A DNA stretch of 64,000 nucleotides from Nitratireductor sp. ZSWI3 (GTDB lineage: Bacteria; Pseudomonadota; Alphaproteobacteria; Rhizobiales; Rhizobiaceae), in contig NZ_JANKOF010000003.1 of assembly GCF_024655565.1 (NCBI RefSeq), positions 1 to 64,000 on the forward strand, read 5' to 3'. The translations under genes and the position numbers were made by a program. This document shows, one piece after another, positions 18,601 to 27,493 of this stretch (position 1 is its first letter; each line of letters opens with the position of its first letter). The notes under the pieces were generated by a model. That model ran no database searches and was not told where the DNA came from. It saw only the letters and a list, made by a program, of their open reading frames with translations.

Positions 18601-19109
18601 ACCTCTTCAAGCTGATGGCGATCAAGGACGAGTACGAGGTTGCCCGCCTCTTTACGGACGGGGCCTTCAAGCGCCAGCTCGCCGCCGAATTCGAGAGCTA
18701 TGACCATCTGGAGTTCCATCTCGCTCCCCCCGTGCTCGGGCGGCGCGATGCCGACGGCAAACCCAAAAAATCCAATTTCGGCCCGTGGATGATGACGGTT
18801 TTCGGCATGCTCGCCCGGCTGAAGGGGCTGCGCGGCACGGTGTTCGACATTTTCGGGCGCAGCGCCGAGCGCCGGATGGAACGCCGGCTTCTGGCCGAAT
18901 ATGAAGGCGATCTCGACCGTATCGAAGCGATTCTTTCGCCGGCCCGTGCAGAAGCTGCCGCAGCGCTGGCTTCGGTGCCGGCGCTGATCCGCGGTTTCGG
19001 CCACGTCAAGGAAGCCAACGCGCGCAAGGCGGCGGAGGAACGGCAACGGCTGGTCCGCCGGCTCGAGGACGGCGACGATCAGGGAACCCTGCTGAAGGCG
19101 GCGGAATGA
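15630..19109 (+). CDS. Indolepyruvate ferredoxin oxidoreductase family protein (fused alpha/beta subunits)
   Basis: A 1159-residue single-chain enzyme. Domains in order: an N-terminal TPP pyrimidine domain (GYRGSPLGGLDQQL, NEELAATACWGSQQ), a transketolase C-like region, a TPP-binding domain (FCSGCPHNTST near residue 430, AMGGEGAQFVGQ, LFNDAVAMTGGQPLEGG), Cys motifs CEGCGDCGVKSNC and CNKDFSCVNGFCPS near 632-675, and a C-terminal gamma-type domain (DGIGGTGVVTIGAIVGMAAHLEG, split across the motif). The family decarboxylates aryl or branched 2-oxo acids to acyl-CoA, passing electrons to a ferredoxin or flavoprotein. Its aerobic role is unclear. The length matches fused homologues in rhizobia. Confidence 0.93.
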   Translation: MTLHDVSLDDKYDLTKERIFVSGAQAVVRMLLMQRERDRRSGLNTAGFVSGYRGSPLGGLDQQLWKAKKSLEGSNIIFQPGLNEELAATACWGSQQTELLGDGRYDGVFAVWYGKGPGVDRCGDVFRHANQAGSSRNGGVLALMGDDHTAESSTVANASEFAFVDAMIPILNPAGVQELIDYGLYGYALSRFAGTWAAIKCVKDNIESTAAVDVSLDRLNIVRPDFDMPPGGLNIRNEINMLGQESRLYDFKRAAAAAFVHENKLNRIVYSGGSNARIGIVTLGKSYLDTRQALDDLGIDEARAADLGIRLFKVACPWPFDVEHMRDFARGLDMVIVVEEKRSLIEVQLRENLYGTANQPEIIGKVDEKGARLFAPTAALDPNEIAIAIGERILRVIGPSEEIAAHVTRLRQSQAMLADTQDVASRTPYFCSGCPHNTSTRVPEGSIAGGGIGCHFMATWMDRSNVGFTAMGGEGAQFVGQAPFSKRQHFFQNLGDGTYDHSGIMAIRFAIASGINITYKILFNDAVAMTGGQPLEGGLTVDMIADQVRAEGVSRIAVVSDEPEKYAGVVTFPSGATINHRDDLDRVQRELREISGVSVLIYDQTCAAEKRRRRKRGTFPDPDKRVFINELVCEGCGDCGVKSNCVSVQPQETEFGRKRRIDQSSCNKDFSCVNGFCPSFVTVHGGKLKKAQGVTGANDPLEGVPEPKLFKMKHGWSAVVDGIGGTGVVTIGAIVGMAAHLEGKGAGIIDMAGLAQKGGAVFTHLRIAETPEEIHAIRVAAGEADLILGCDLVVSGAKKVLAAAREGHTLFMANTAEVMPGDFARSADFSLPVERLKKAVRQAVGEKKAHFFDATHAATVLFGNSVGANMFMLGMAYQFGGLPVSSEAIEKAIALNGQAVSMNVTAFRWGRRAAHEPEFVRHLVAKSSNGNVRAPLSQTLDEIIHKRAVFLAAYQNEAYAERYRQRIARLRAAEERAVPGSTAVTEAAARNLFKLMAIKDEYEVARLFTDGAFKRQLAAEFESYDHLEFHLAPPVLGRRDADGKPKKSNFGPWMMTVFGMLARLKGLRGTVFDIFGRSAERRMERRLLAEYEGDLDRIEAILSPARAEAAAALASVPALIRGFGHVKEANARKAAEERQRLVRRLEDGDDQGTLLKAAE

Positions 19110-19206
19110 ATAGCCGGTTACCAGCAGGCCGGGCGAAAGGTCTATAATATAAAGCTTTCTTAAGTGCTGTTATGCCATTGCTGAGCACGTCAATCGGGCT
19201 CGTGCG

Positions 19207-21513
19207 GTGAAAAACAGCAAGAACAGCATTCCTGAAGACGTCTATGTGGGGTACATCCGGTCCTTGTTTCAGGACGTCGGAGTGCTGCCTCTCGGGGCGC
19301 TTTGCTATGCGCTGATCGCCGTCCTTCTCTATTACAAGACCGGCCAGGTCGCGCAATTGCTTCTGGGGCCGCTGATGCTGGTGGCCGGCATCTGGCGCTA
19401 CTTCAAGATCACCCGTGTCGATCACGCCCTGATTTCCGATTACGCCTCCGCTCTCGCCTGGGAACGACGCTACCTGTGGTGGGGCAGCATGCACGGGGTG
19501 GTTGTCGGCGCCTTCGGCTTCGTGTCGATCTTCTGGGGCAACGACAGCTTCGCCGAACTCGCTGCCGTCTCGGCCATTCTGTGCGGAACGATCACCATCG
19601 CGGGCCGCAATTACGGCTCGCGCAAGATGGTCTCGGTGCTCACCCTGACCATCGTCTTCCCGATCGCCCTCGCGCTGATGATGAAGGGCGACATCTATCA
19701 TTTCATTCTCGGCATGTTCATCGCGCCGTTCATGCTCGTCGTCATGAAGATGGCGGAGCTGGTGCGCACCGTGCTCTTCACGGCGATCAGCGAGGAGAAG
19801 CGCTCGACGCGTCTGGCGCAGCGCTTCGACCGGGCGCTGAACACCATGCCGCACGGGCTCCTGATGCTGAACAACGAAGAGCGCGTCGTCGTCAGCAATG
19901 CACAGGCCGCCGAAATGCTGGGCTTCCGGTCTTCCGAGCAGATGCTCGGGCGCACGTTGAAATCGCTGCTGATGCGGGGCGTGGCAAGTGGGCTGCTTTC
20001 CCAGCGCGACTATGCCTATGCGGAAGAGCATCTTTCGAAGGCCCTGCGCGAGGGGCGCGACCGCAAGGTGCTCCTGAGCATGACGAACGGGCGTCATTTC
20101 GAATTCGCGGCCCGCGAGGGGCACGACGAGGTGGGCGTCCTGACCTTCGAGGAGGTGACGAGCCGCGTCGAGGCGGAGGAGAAGATCCGCTTCATGGCCC
20201 GCTACGACAGCCTGACGAGCCTGCCCAACCGGGCCTATTTTCATGAAAAGGTCACCGAGGCGATGGCGGCGGGCGATCAGGATCGCCTGTGCGGCCTGGC
20301 CGTGCTCGATCTGGACGATTTCAAGAGCGTCAACGACACGCTCGGCCATCCCGTCGGCGACGGCCTCATCTATGCCATGGCGGAGCGCCTGTCGGCGTTC
20401 GGCAGCGACAATGTGCGGATCAGCCGCTTCGGCGGCGACGAGTTCATGATTTTCTTCAATCAGGTCGACAGCGAGGCCGCCTTCAGCGCGCAGTTCGACG
20501 AGATCTTCGGCGCGCTGCGGGGCGAGGTGGATGTGGCCGGCCACGCTATGCGCCTGCAGGCGAGCGGTGGCGCGGTCGTCGTGTCGGTGCGGGACGGCGA
20601 TGTCGATTCGATGATCGTCAAGGCCGATCTCGCGCTCTACAAGGCGAAGGAACTCGGAAAGAACGGGTGGCGCCTGTTCGAGACGGAGATGGATGTCGCC
20701 TTCCGCAACCGGCAGATCATGAAAGCCGATCTCAGGAGCGCCATCGAGGCGCGCAATCTGCGGGTCGTCTACCAGCCGATCGTCGACGCCCGGACGATGC
20801 GGATCGCCAGCTGCGAGGCGCTTTGCCGCTGGGACCATCCCGAACTCGGCCTCGTCTCGCCGTCGGTCTTCATTCCCCTGGCGGAGGAGATGGGCCTGAT
20901 CTCAGAGATCAGCTCCGTCGTCCTGGACGCGGCGTGCAAGGAGTGCGCGAAATGGCCGGAGCAGATCGGCGTTTCGGTCAATCTCTCCGCAAAGGACTTC
21001 CGCTCCAGCGATGTGGTGAACAAGGTCCGCTCCGCCCTCCAGGCGGCGGACATCTCGCCTAATCGTCTGGAGATCGAGGTGACCGAGACGGCGCTTCTCA
21101 ACGACACAGAGGCGACGATCGCCTATATCCGCACGCTCAAGGGACTGGGCGTGCGCATTGCGCTCGACGACTTCGGTACGGGCTATTCCTCGTTGAGCTA
21201 TCTGCACACCTTGCCGCTGGACAAGGTCAAGATCGACGGCAGCTTCGTCGCCAATCTCAAGGAAGGGCAGCGCTCGCTCTACCTTTTGCAGGGCGTCGTC
21301 GACCTGTCGCGCAAGCTGGGGCTGGCGGTGACGGTCGAGGGCGTCGAACGGTTCGACCAATTAAAGCTGCTCGAAAGCTTCGTGAAGCCGGACCTGCTCC
21401 AGGGCTTTCTGTTCGGGCCGGCGCTGACGGCCTCAGGCATCGAAACGATGGCAGAAATGAAACAGCCCGTCGTGACCAAGGCCCGGGCGGGCCGCAATCG
21501 CCTCAGCCTGTGA
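19207..21513 (+). CDS. Membrane-bound GGDEF-EAL cyclic di-GMP protein with PAS domain
   Basis: 768 residues. About six membrane helices (residues about 22-190) are followed by a PAS-like segment (FDRALNTMPHGLLMLNNEER, about 210-320). Next is a GGDEF domain with an intact active site (SRFGGDEFMIFF, about 409) and an EAL domain with intact motif (CEALCRWDHPELG, about 538; DDFGTGYSSLSYLH near 657). Both diguanylate cyclase and phosphodiesterase residues look complete, so net activity cannot be told. It starts at GTG with no strong ribosome site. The AHL-synthase-like gene downstream hints at a shared role in surface or signalling behaviour. Confidence 0.95.
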   Translation: MKNSKNSIPEDVYVGYIRSLFQDVGVLPLGALCYALIAVLLYYKTGQVAQLLLGPLMLVAGIWRYFKITRVDHALISDYASALAWERRYLWWGSMHGVVVGAFGFVSIFWGNDSFAELAAVSAILCGTITIAGRNYGSRKMVSVLTLTIVFPIALALMMKGDIYHFILGMFIAPFMLVVMKMAELVRTVLFTAISEEKRSTRLAQRFDRALNTMPHGLLMLNNEERVVVSNAQAAEMLGFRSSEQMLGRTLKSLLMRGVASGLLSQRDYAYAEEHLSKALREGRDRKVLLSMTNGRHFEFAAREGHDEVGVLTFEEVTSRVEAEEKIRFMARYDSLTSLPNRAYFHEKVTEAMAAGDQDRLCGLAVLDLDDFKSVNDTLGHPVGDGLIYAMAERLSAFGSDNVRISRFGGDEFMIFFNQVDSEAAFSAQFDEIFGALRGEVDVAGHAMRLQASGGAVVVSVRDGDVDSMIVKADLALYKAKELGKNGWRLFETEMDVAFRNRQIMKADLRSAIEARNLRVVYQPIVDARTMRIASCEALCRWDHPELGLVSPSVFIPLAEEMGLISEISSVVLDAACKECAKWPEQIGVSVNLSAKDFRSSDVVNKVRSALQAADISPNRLEIEVTETALLNDTEATIAYIRTLKGLGVRIALDDFGTGYSSLSYLHTLPLDKVKIDGSFVANLKEGQRSLYLLQGVVDLSRKLGLAVTVEGVERFDQLKLLESFVKPDLLQGFLFGPALTASGIETMAEMKQPVVTKARAGRNRLSL

Positions 21514-21566
21514 AGCAACCACCTGTTGCGTGGAAGCGCTTTTGTCCTTGATGAGTTCTCGCCGAA

Positions 21567-21583
21567 AACCTTTTGTTAAGGTT
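21567..21583. promoter_or_regulatory. Inverted repeat in the AT-rich promoter region of the FeeM-like gene
   Basis: AACCTT (21567-21572), 5-nt spacer, AAGGTT (21578-21583) lies in a markedly AT-rich island between the GGDEF-EAL gene and the FeeM-like gene. It is a candidate operator, or part of one. The nearby TTAA-N7-TAAA at 21582-21596 resembles a CtrA box with one mismatch but is too weak to call. Confidence 0.35.
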
Positions 21584-21634
21584 AATAAAATCTAAACAAG
21601 ATACCTCTTAATTTCAGCTTTACAACGAGAGCGG

Positions 21635-22474
21635 GTGGTCTACGCTGTTGTGAAGAGAGGCATAAAATCGACGTGGGGCAATGCGGCAATGGTCACGAGT
21701 ACTGGCCTGGTCGGGCTGAAATCCGACGCGCGTGGGGTCGTGAGTGGGGCAGAGAAGAAGGCTTCCGGTTTCGTAGACAGCGTCATGGCGCTTCTGGAAC
21801 GGACCGAATACCGACGCTGCGACACCGGTGAAGATCGTGAGGCGATCTACAATCTTCGTTACAGGTCCTACCGCGCGCATGGGTTCGTTCCCGAATCCGA
21901 GCGACAGATCACCAAGGACGATCTGGACGATCTTCCGAACTGCTACAACTTTGGCGTCTATATCGACGGCCAGCTGGTGAGCACGGTGCGGCTTCATCAG
22001 ATCGACCGGGAGAATCCGCTCGGTCCGGTCACCAAGGGATTCGGCGATGTAATGACGCCGCTGATCGAGCGGGGGGAGAGCTGCATCAACCCCAGCATGC
22101 TGGCGGCCGACCCGGAGCTGGCGCGTGAATACCGGACGCTTCCCTACATCACGTTGCGGCTGGTGATCGTCGCCTACGAGTATTTCCGCTCGACCTATTG
22201 CGCCTGTCTCATCCGCCAGGAGCACACGGCCTTCTACAGCCGGATCTTCGGCGCGCGGCAGATGAGCCCGGAGAGGGTTTACCCGCCGATCAGCGTCCCC
22301 TTGATGCTGTTCGGCGGTGTTTGCGCCAAGGAGTTCGGACCCATCGTCGAGCGGTTTCCCTTCTTCCTTTCGAACCGGGCCGAGCAGCGTCTGCTGTTCG
22401 AGCGGCCGGCCAGCGGAGAAGCGGCGTCGCTGACGGTCTTGCCGACGGCCAAGTATCTGCTCAGTGCGGCTTAG
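21635..22474 (+). CDS. FeeM-like N-acyl amino acid synthase / autoinducer-synthase-fold acyltransferase
   Basis: 279 residues as drawn from GTG; starts at 21653 (GTG) or 21689 (ATG) are also possible because no ribosome site decides. The core (NLRYRSYRAHGFVPESERQI, FGVYIDGQLVSTVRLHQID, GESCINPSMLAADPELAREY) matches the GNAT-like fold shared by LuxI-type synthases and FeeM. FeeM makes N-acyl tyrosine-type products from acyl-carrier protein and an amino acid. The substrate here is unknown. A Crp/Fnr gene follows 59 bp later on the same strand, as in many rhizobial copies, and may regulate it or respond with it. Confidence 0.82.
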   Translation: MVYAVVKRGIKSTWGNAAMVTSTGLVGLKSDARGVVSGAEKKASGFVDSVMALLERTEYRRCDTGEDREAIYNLRYRSYRAHGFVPESERQITKDDLDDLPNCYNFGVYIDGQLVSTVRLHQIDRENPLGPVTKGFGDVMTPLIERGESCINPSMLAADPELAREYRTLPYITLRLVIVAYEYFRSTYCACLIRQEHTAFYSRIFGARQMSPERVYPPISVPLMLFGGVCAKEFGPIVERFPFFLSNRAEQRLLFERPASGEAASLTVLPTAKYLLSAA

Positions 22475-22533
22475 AGCGCCAGCCGAGCGTGGGCCTTCTT
22501 GTCGCCCGTGGGTTGGCAGGCTATCGATGAGAG

Positions 22534-23208
22534 ATGAGCGCCAAGAAGGACATCGTTGCAACCGTCGTTTGGGCGGCTGAGCTCACTGAAGAAGAGCTCG
22601 ACCGCGCACGGCGTGGCCTGACCGAGCGCTTCTTCTCGAAGGGTAGCTACATCTGCCATCGCGGCGACCGGCTCGACCACTGGACCGGCGTGATCGAGGG
22701 GCTGATCAAGATCAGCGCCATCTCTGCCGCCGGCAAGGCCATGACCTTTGCCGGGGTGACGGATGGTGGCTGGTTCGGCGAGGGGTCGGTCCTCAAGAAC
22801 GAACGCCGCAAATACGATGTCGTGGCGATCCGCGACACGCGCCTTGCCATGTTGTCGCGCGGCGCCTTCATGTGGCTGTTCGACAACAGCACCGGTTTCA
22901 ACCGGTTCCTGGTCCGGCAGCTGAACGAGCGCATGGGCCAGTTCATCGCCACCATCGAATACGACCGCATCCTGGATCCGAAGGCGCGGGTGGCGCGGAA
23001 CCTGTCCTGGTTCTTCAATCGCGCCCTTTATCCGGCGGCAGGCAACGAGATCGAGATCAGCCAGGAGGAGCTCGGACTTCTTGCGGGCGTCTCCCGGCAA
23101 GTGGTCAACCGCAGCTTGCGCGACCTTGAGGAAGAGGGGCTGCTGAAGGCTGCGCACGGACGGATCACGATCGTCGATGCGGAAGCCTTGAGCCGCTACG
23201 GCTCGTGA
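22534..23208 (+). CDS. Crp/Fnr family transcriptional regulator
   Basis: A 224-residue protein with an N-terminal cyclic-nucleotide-binding-type beta-barrel (FSKGSYICHRGDRLDHWTGV, GWFGEGSVLKNERRKYD) and a C-terminal Crp helix-turn-helix (SQEELGLLAGVSRQVVNRSL, about 178-197). It lacks the N-terminal Cys cluster of oxygen-sensing FNR proteins and a clear full cAMP phosphate-binding cassette, so its effector is unknown. It is co-oriented with and close to the FeeM-like gene, suggesting joint transcription or regulation. Confidence 0.92.
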   Translation: MSAKKDIVATVVWAAELTEEELDRARRGLTERFFSKGSYICHRGDRLDHWTGVIEGLIKISAISAAGKAMTFAGVTDGGWFGEGSVLKNERRKYDVVAIRDTRLAMLSRGAFMWLFDNSTGFNRFLVRQLNERMGQFIATIEYDRILDPKARVARNLSWFFNRALYPAAGNEIEISQEELGLLAGVSRQVVNRSLRDLEEEGLLKAAHGRITIVDAEALSRYGS

Positions 23209-23483
23209 TGCGCCGGCTCGGGCAAAGAAGAGCAGCGCCACCCCATCGTCTGATACTTTGGTTGGAGAGGTTGGGACAAAGCCGTGAATTGTTGCGCAGC
23301 CCGGCATCCAGAAATGCTCAAGCACAACCCACCTGCATTATAAAGGCAAACTAGCGGCCTGTCTGTCAAGCGGCCTGTTGATTGCGCGTGGTTTTCATGA
23401 AAACCTCCACCCAATCAAGACTGTCCGGTTCGGGAGGAATCGGAAACAACGGTGGTAAACCGCCGAAAGCGGGAGGAAACGGC

Positions 23484-25456
23484 TTGGCGCAAAGCAGAGC
23501 GTCGACGGACACGTTTGCGAAATATCTGTTGCTCAATGCTGAGCGCTTTCGCGACCGCCCGGCCATGCGCTTCAAGGATTACGGCATCTGGCAAAGCTGG
23601 ACCTGGGCCGAACAGCTCGACGAGGTGCGGGCCCTGGCGCTCGGCCTGCAATCGATCGGCCTCAAGCGCGGCGACAAGGTCGCCGTCATCGGCTCCAACC
23701 GGCCGCGGCTCTACTGGTCCTTTGCCGCGGTGCAGTCCCTGGGCGCGGTGCCGGTGCCCGTCTATGCCGATTCGGTGGCCGAGGAGATGGCCTATGTGCT
23801 CGACCACGCGGAGGTGAAGTTCGCCGTGGTCGAGGACCAGGAGCAGGTCGACAAGGTGCTGTCCGTCGCCGATCGCGTGCCGGCGCTGACCGAGCTGATC
23901 TACGACGAGCCGCGCGGCCTCAAGGACTACGATCACACACATCTTCATGCCTATCAGAGCGTGCGCGAAGCCGGCCTGAAGCGCTTTTCCGAAGACGCGG
24001 ATGCGGGCCCGGCATGGCTCGCCGAGATCGAGAAAGGCAGGGGAGACGACCTCTCGGTCATCCTCTACACCTCCGGCACCACCGGGCGGCCCAAGGGCGT
24101 CATGCTTTCGCAGGACAATTTCGTCCGTTCGGCGATCAACGGGAACGCGTTCGACAAGCTCGACGAGAACGAGACCATCATCGCCTATCTGCCGCTTGCC
24201 TGGGTCGGCGACCACCTGTTCTCCTACGCGCAATCCTACACGGCGGGCTTCTGCGTCGCCTGTCCTGAGAGCGCCGAGACCATCAACGAGGATCGGCGCG
24301 AGATCGCGCCGACCTATTTCTTCGCGCCGCCGCGCGTGTTTGAGACCCTGCTGACCTCGATCATGGTGCGGATGGAGGATGCGGGGCGGCTGAAGAAGTG
24401 GATGTTCGACCATTTCCTCGCCCATGCCTCGAAGGTCGGCGAGCGCCTTCTGAACGGCGATGCCGTGGGGGCGTGGGACCGCCTGAAATACGCGATCGGC
24501 GAGTTCGCGGTCTATGGCCCGCTGAAGAACAGAATGGGACTGTCGCGCATGCGCGTCGGCTACACGGCCGGCGAGGCGATCGGCCCGGAGCTGTTCAGCT
24601 TCTACCGGTCTCTCGGCCTCAATCTCAAGCAGCTCTACGGCCAGACCGAGGCGACCGTCTACATCACCGCCCAGGCCGACGGGAAGATCCGCCCCGACAC
24701 GGTGGGCCTGCCTTCGCCAGAAGTGGAGATCAAGATCGCCGATACCGGCGAGGTGATGTACCGCTCGCCGGGCGTCTTCGTGGGTTACTACAAGAACGCG
24801 GAGGCGACGCGCGAGACGAAGACCGAGGATGGCTGGGTGCACACCGGCGATGCCGGCTTCTTCGACAAGGACGGGCAGCTCAAGATCATCGATCGCGCCA
24901 AGGATGTGGGCAAGCTTTCGTCCGGGGCGCTGTTCGCCCCCAAATACATCGAGAACACCCTCAAGTTCTTCCCCGACATCAAGGAGGCGGTGGCCTTCGG
25001 CCATGGCCGCGAGTTCTGCGCCGCCTTCATCAACATCGACCTCGCCGCGGTCGGCAGTTGGGCGGAACGCAACAACATCGCCTATGCCTCCTATCAGGAG
25101 CTGGCGAACCATCCGCGCGTCTACGAGACCATCGCCGCGCATGTCGACGAGGCCAACCGCCGGCTGTCGCGCGAGCCGCTGATGGCCGCCTCGCAGATCA
25201 AGCGGTTCCTGGTCCTCCACAAGGAGCTCGACGCCGACGACGGCGAGCTGACGCGGACGCAGAAGGTGCGCCGCAACTTCATCGCCGAACGGTATGGCGA
25301 GTTGATCGAAGCGCTGTATGACGGCTCGTCGGAGAAGTCCGTCGAGACGCAGGTGACCTATGAGGACGGCCGCAAGGGCGTCATCCGCGCCACCGTCAGG
25401 ATCGTCGATGCCAAGGTGCACGACGTTCCGGCCGAAATCATGCGGGAGGCAGCCGA

Positions 25457-25460
<4 letters not shown>
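23484..25460 (+). CDS. Long-chain-type acyl-CoA synthetase (AMP-binding), first gene of a Liv-type ABC operon
   Basis: About 658 residues from a TTG start preceded by a strong GGGAGGA. An ATG at 23397 would add a Gly/Ser/Lys-rich leader with weak initiation signals. The adenylation motifs are all present: LYTSGTTGRPKGVM, YGQTEATVYITAQ, GWVHTGDAGFFD and KDVGKLSSGALFAPKYIEN. The enzyme adenylates a carboxylic acid and forms its CoA thioester. Its stop overlaps the livG start by 4 bp (ATGA). This strongly implies that the ABC transporter imports the acid that this enzyme activates. Candidates are fatty, aromatic or terpenoid acids. Confidence 0.92.
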
Positions 25461-26281
<821 letters not shown>

Positions 26282-26305
26282 ACCTCGGCAGGGAGCGGGA
26301 AGCAG

Positions 26306-27265
26306 ATGGACTTTCTCAACGGTATCCTGGTGAAACCCTTCGCCGACATGGCGGCGGCGCCCGACTTCCTGCTGCAGGTCTTGTGGGAGGGGCTCGTCGG
26401 GGGCGTCCTCTACGCGCTGATCGCGCTGGGCTTCGTCCTGATCTACAAATCCTCGCGCATCTTCAACTTCGCGCAGGGCATCATGGTCGTCTTCGCCGCG
26501 CTGACGCTGGTCGGCCTGCACGAGAGGGGCGTTCCGGCGCTGTTCGCCTTGCCGCTCACGCTGCTGGTGATGCTCGCCCTGGCGATGGCGATCGAGCGCG
26601 TGGTGCTGAGGCCTCTGGTGAACCAGCCCGACATCATCCTGTTCATGGCCACCATCGGCATCACCATGTTCCTGATCGGCTTCGGCGAGCTGATCTTCGG
26701 GGGCGAGAACAAGGTGATGATCACCCGGGAACTGATGATCCCGACGGACAGCTTCATCTTCGAGCCTTTCGGCGGCTTCGTGTCGATCGAGCAGAAGGAT
26801 CTGACGGCGGTCGTCGGTGCGGTGTTCCTGGTGATCGGGCTCCTCGTCTTCCTCAACAAATCGAAGATCGGCCGGGCCATCCGGGCGCTCGGCGACGATC
26901 ATCAGGCGGCGCTGTCGGTCGGCATCTCGCTGTCCACCATATGGGTGATCGTCTGGTTCATCGCCGGTGTCATCGCGCTTGCCACGGGCATCGTCTGGGG
27001 CGCGCGCGCCGGCGTGTCCTTCGCTCTCGAGGTCATCGCCTTCAAGGCATTGCCGGTGCTGATGCTGGGCGGGCTCGAAAGCGTCATGGGCGCGATCATC
27101 GGCGGGCTTGCCATCGGCATCCTCGAGAAGGTCTTCGAGATCTATTGGGGGCAGCCGCTTCTGGGCGGCAACACCGAAGCCTGGTTCGCCTACGTGCTGG
27201 CGCTGCTGGTGCTTCTCTTCCGCCCGCAGGGGCTGTTCGGCGAAAAAATCATCGAGCGGGTATGA
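26306..27265 (+). CDS. Branched-chain amino acid-type ABC transporter permease (LivH family)
   Basis: A 319-residue membrane protein with about eight helices and the family landmarks GLVGGVLYALIALGFVLIYKSSRIFNFAQG (split motif near residues 30-60) and the cytoplasmic coupling segment IRALGDDHQAALSVGISL (near 195). It is slightly longer than E. coli LivH. It begins 24 bp after livG, with a GGGAGCGGG-type ribosome site. It pairs with LivM to form the transport channel. Confidence 0.94.
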   Translation: MDFLNGILVKPFADMAAAPDFLLQVLWEGLVGGVLYALIALGFVLIYKSSRIFNFAQGIMVVFAALTLVGLHERGVPALFALPLTLLVMLALAMAIERVVLRPLVNQPDIILFMATIGITMFLIGFGELIFGGENKVMITRELMIPTDSFIFEPFGGFVSIEQKDLTAVVGAVFLVIGLLVFLNKSKIGRAIRALGDDHQAALSVGISLSTIWVIVWFIAGVIALATGIVWGARAGVSFALEVIAFKALPVLMLGGLESVMGAIIGGLAIGILEKVFEIYWGQPLLGGNTEAWFAYVLALLVLLFRPQGLFGEKIIERV

Positions 27266-27292
27266 ACCATGGGTTTCCGGTCGGCGCGACTC

Positions 27293-27450
27293 ACCCCCCT
27301 CTGCCCTGCCGGGCATCTCCCCCTCAAGGGGGGAGATCGGCTGACATGGAGGACGGCATTCAACCGCCGGCCTTGCAGAACGGATGGCGTGCCCGATGAA
27401 GGCCAATCTCCCTCCTTGAGGGGGAGATGGCCGGCAGGCCAGAGGGGGGT
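27293..27450. repeat. 158-bp long inverted repeat between livH and livM (rhizobial palindromic element)
   Basis: Two 45-nt arms (27293-27337 and 27406-27450) are reverse complements with about three mismatches and enclose a 68-bp spacer. Each arm contains an internal CTCCCCCTCAAGG-type hairpin core. The same core occurs in the palindromic insertion inside the GntR gene (48206-48303), so this is a dispersed repeat family, similar in style to rhizobial RIME elements. It occupies nearly all of the 228-bp gap in the middle of the operon and would form a very stable mRNA cruciform or hairpin. Confidence 0.85.
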
Positions 27451-27493
27451 AACCCACCTCGCCACCACAGCATCCGGCTGGAGGAGATAGCCC

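Noticed and set aside
16674..19046. A 790-codon minus-strand frame opposite the indolepyruvate oxidoreductase gene
   Set aside because: Shadow frame produced by codon bias; no domain or ribosome site.
21582..21596. A CtrA box (TTAA-N7-TTAA) before the FeeM-like gene
   Set aside because: The second half-site is TAAA, and chance matches are expected in this AT-rich stretch.
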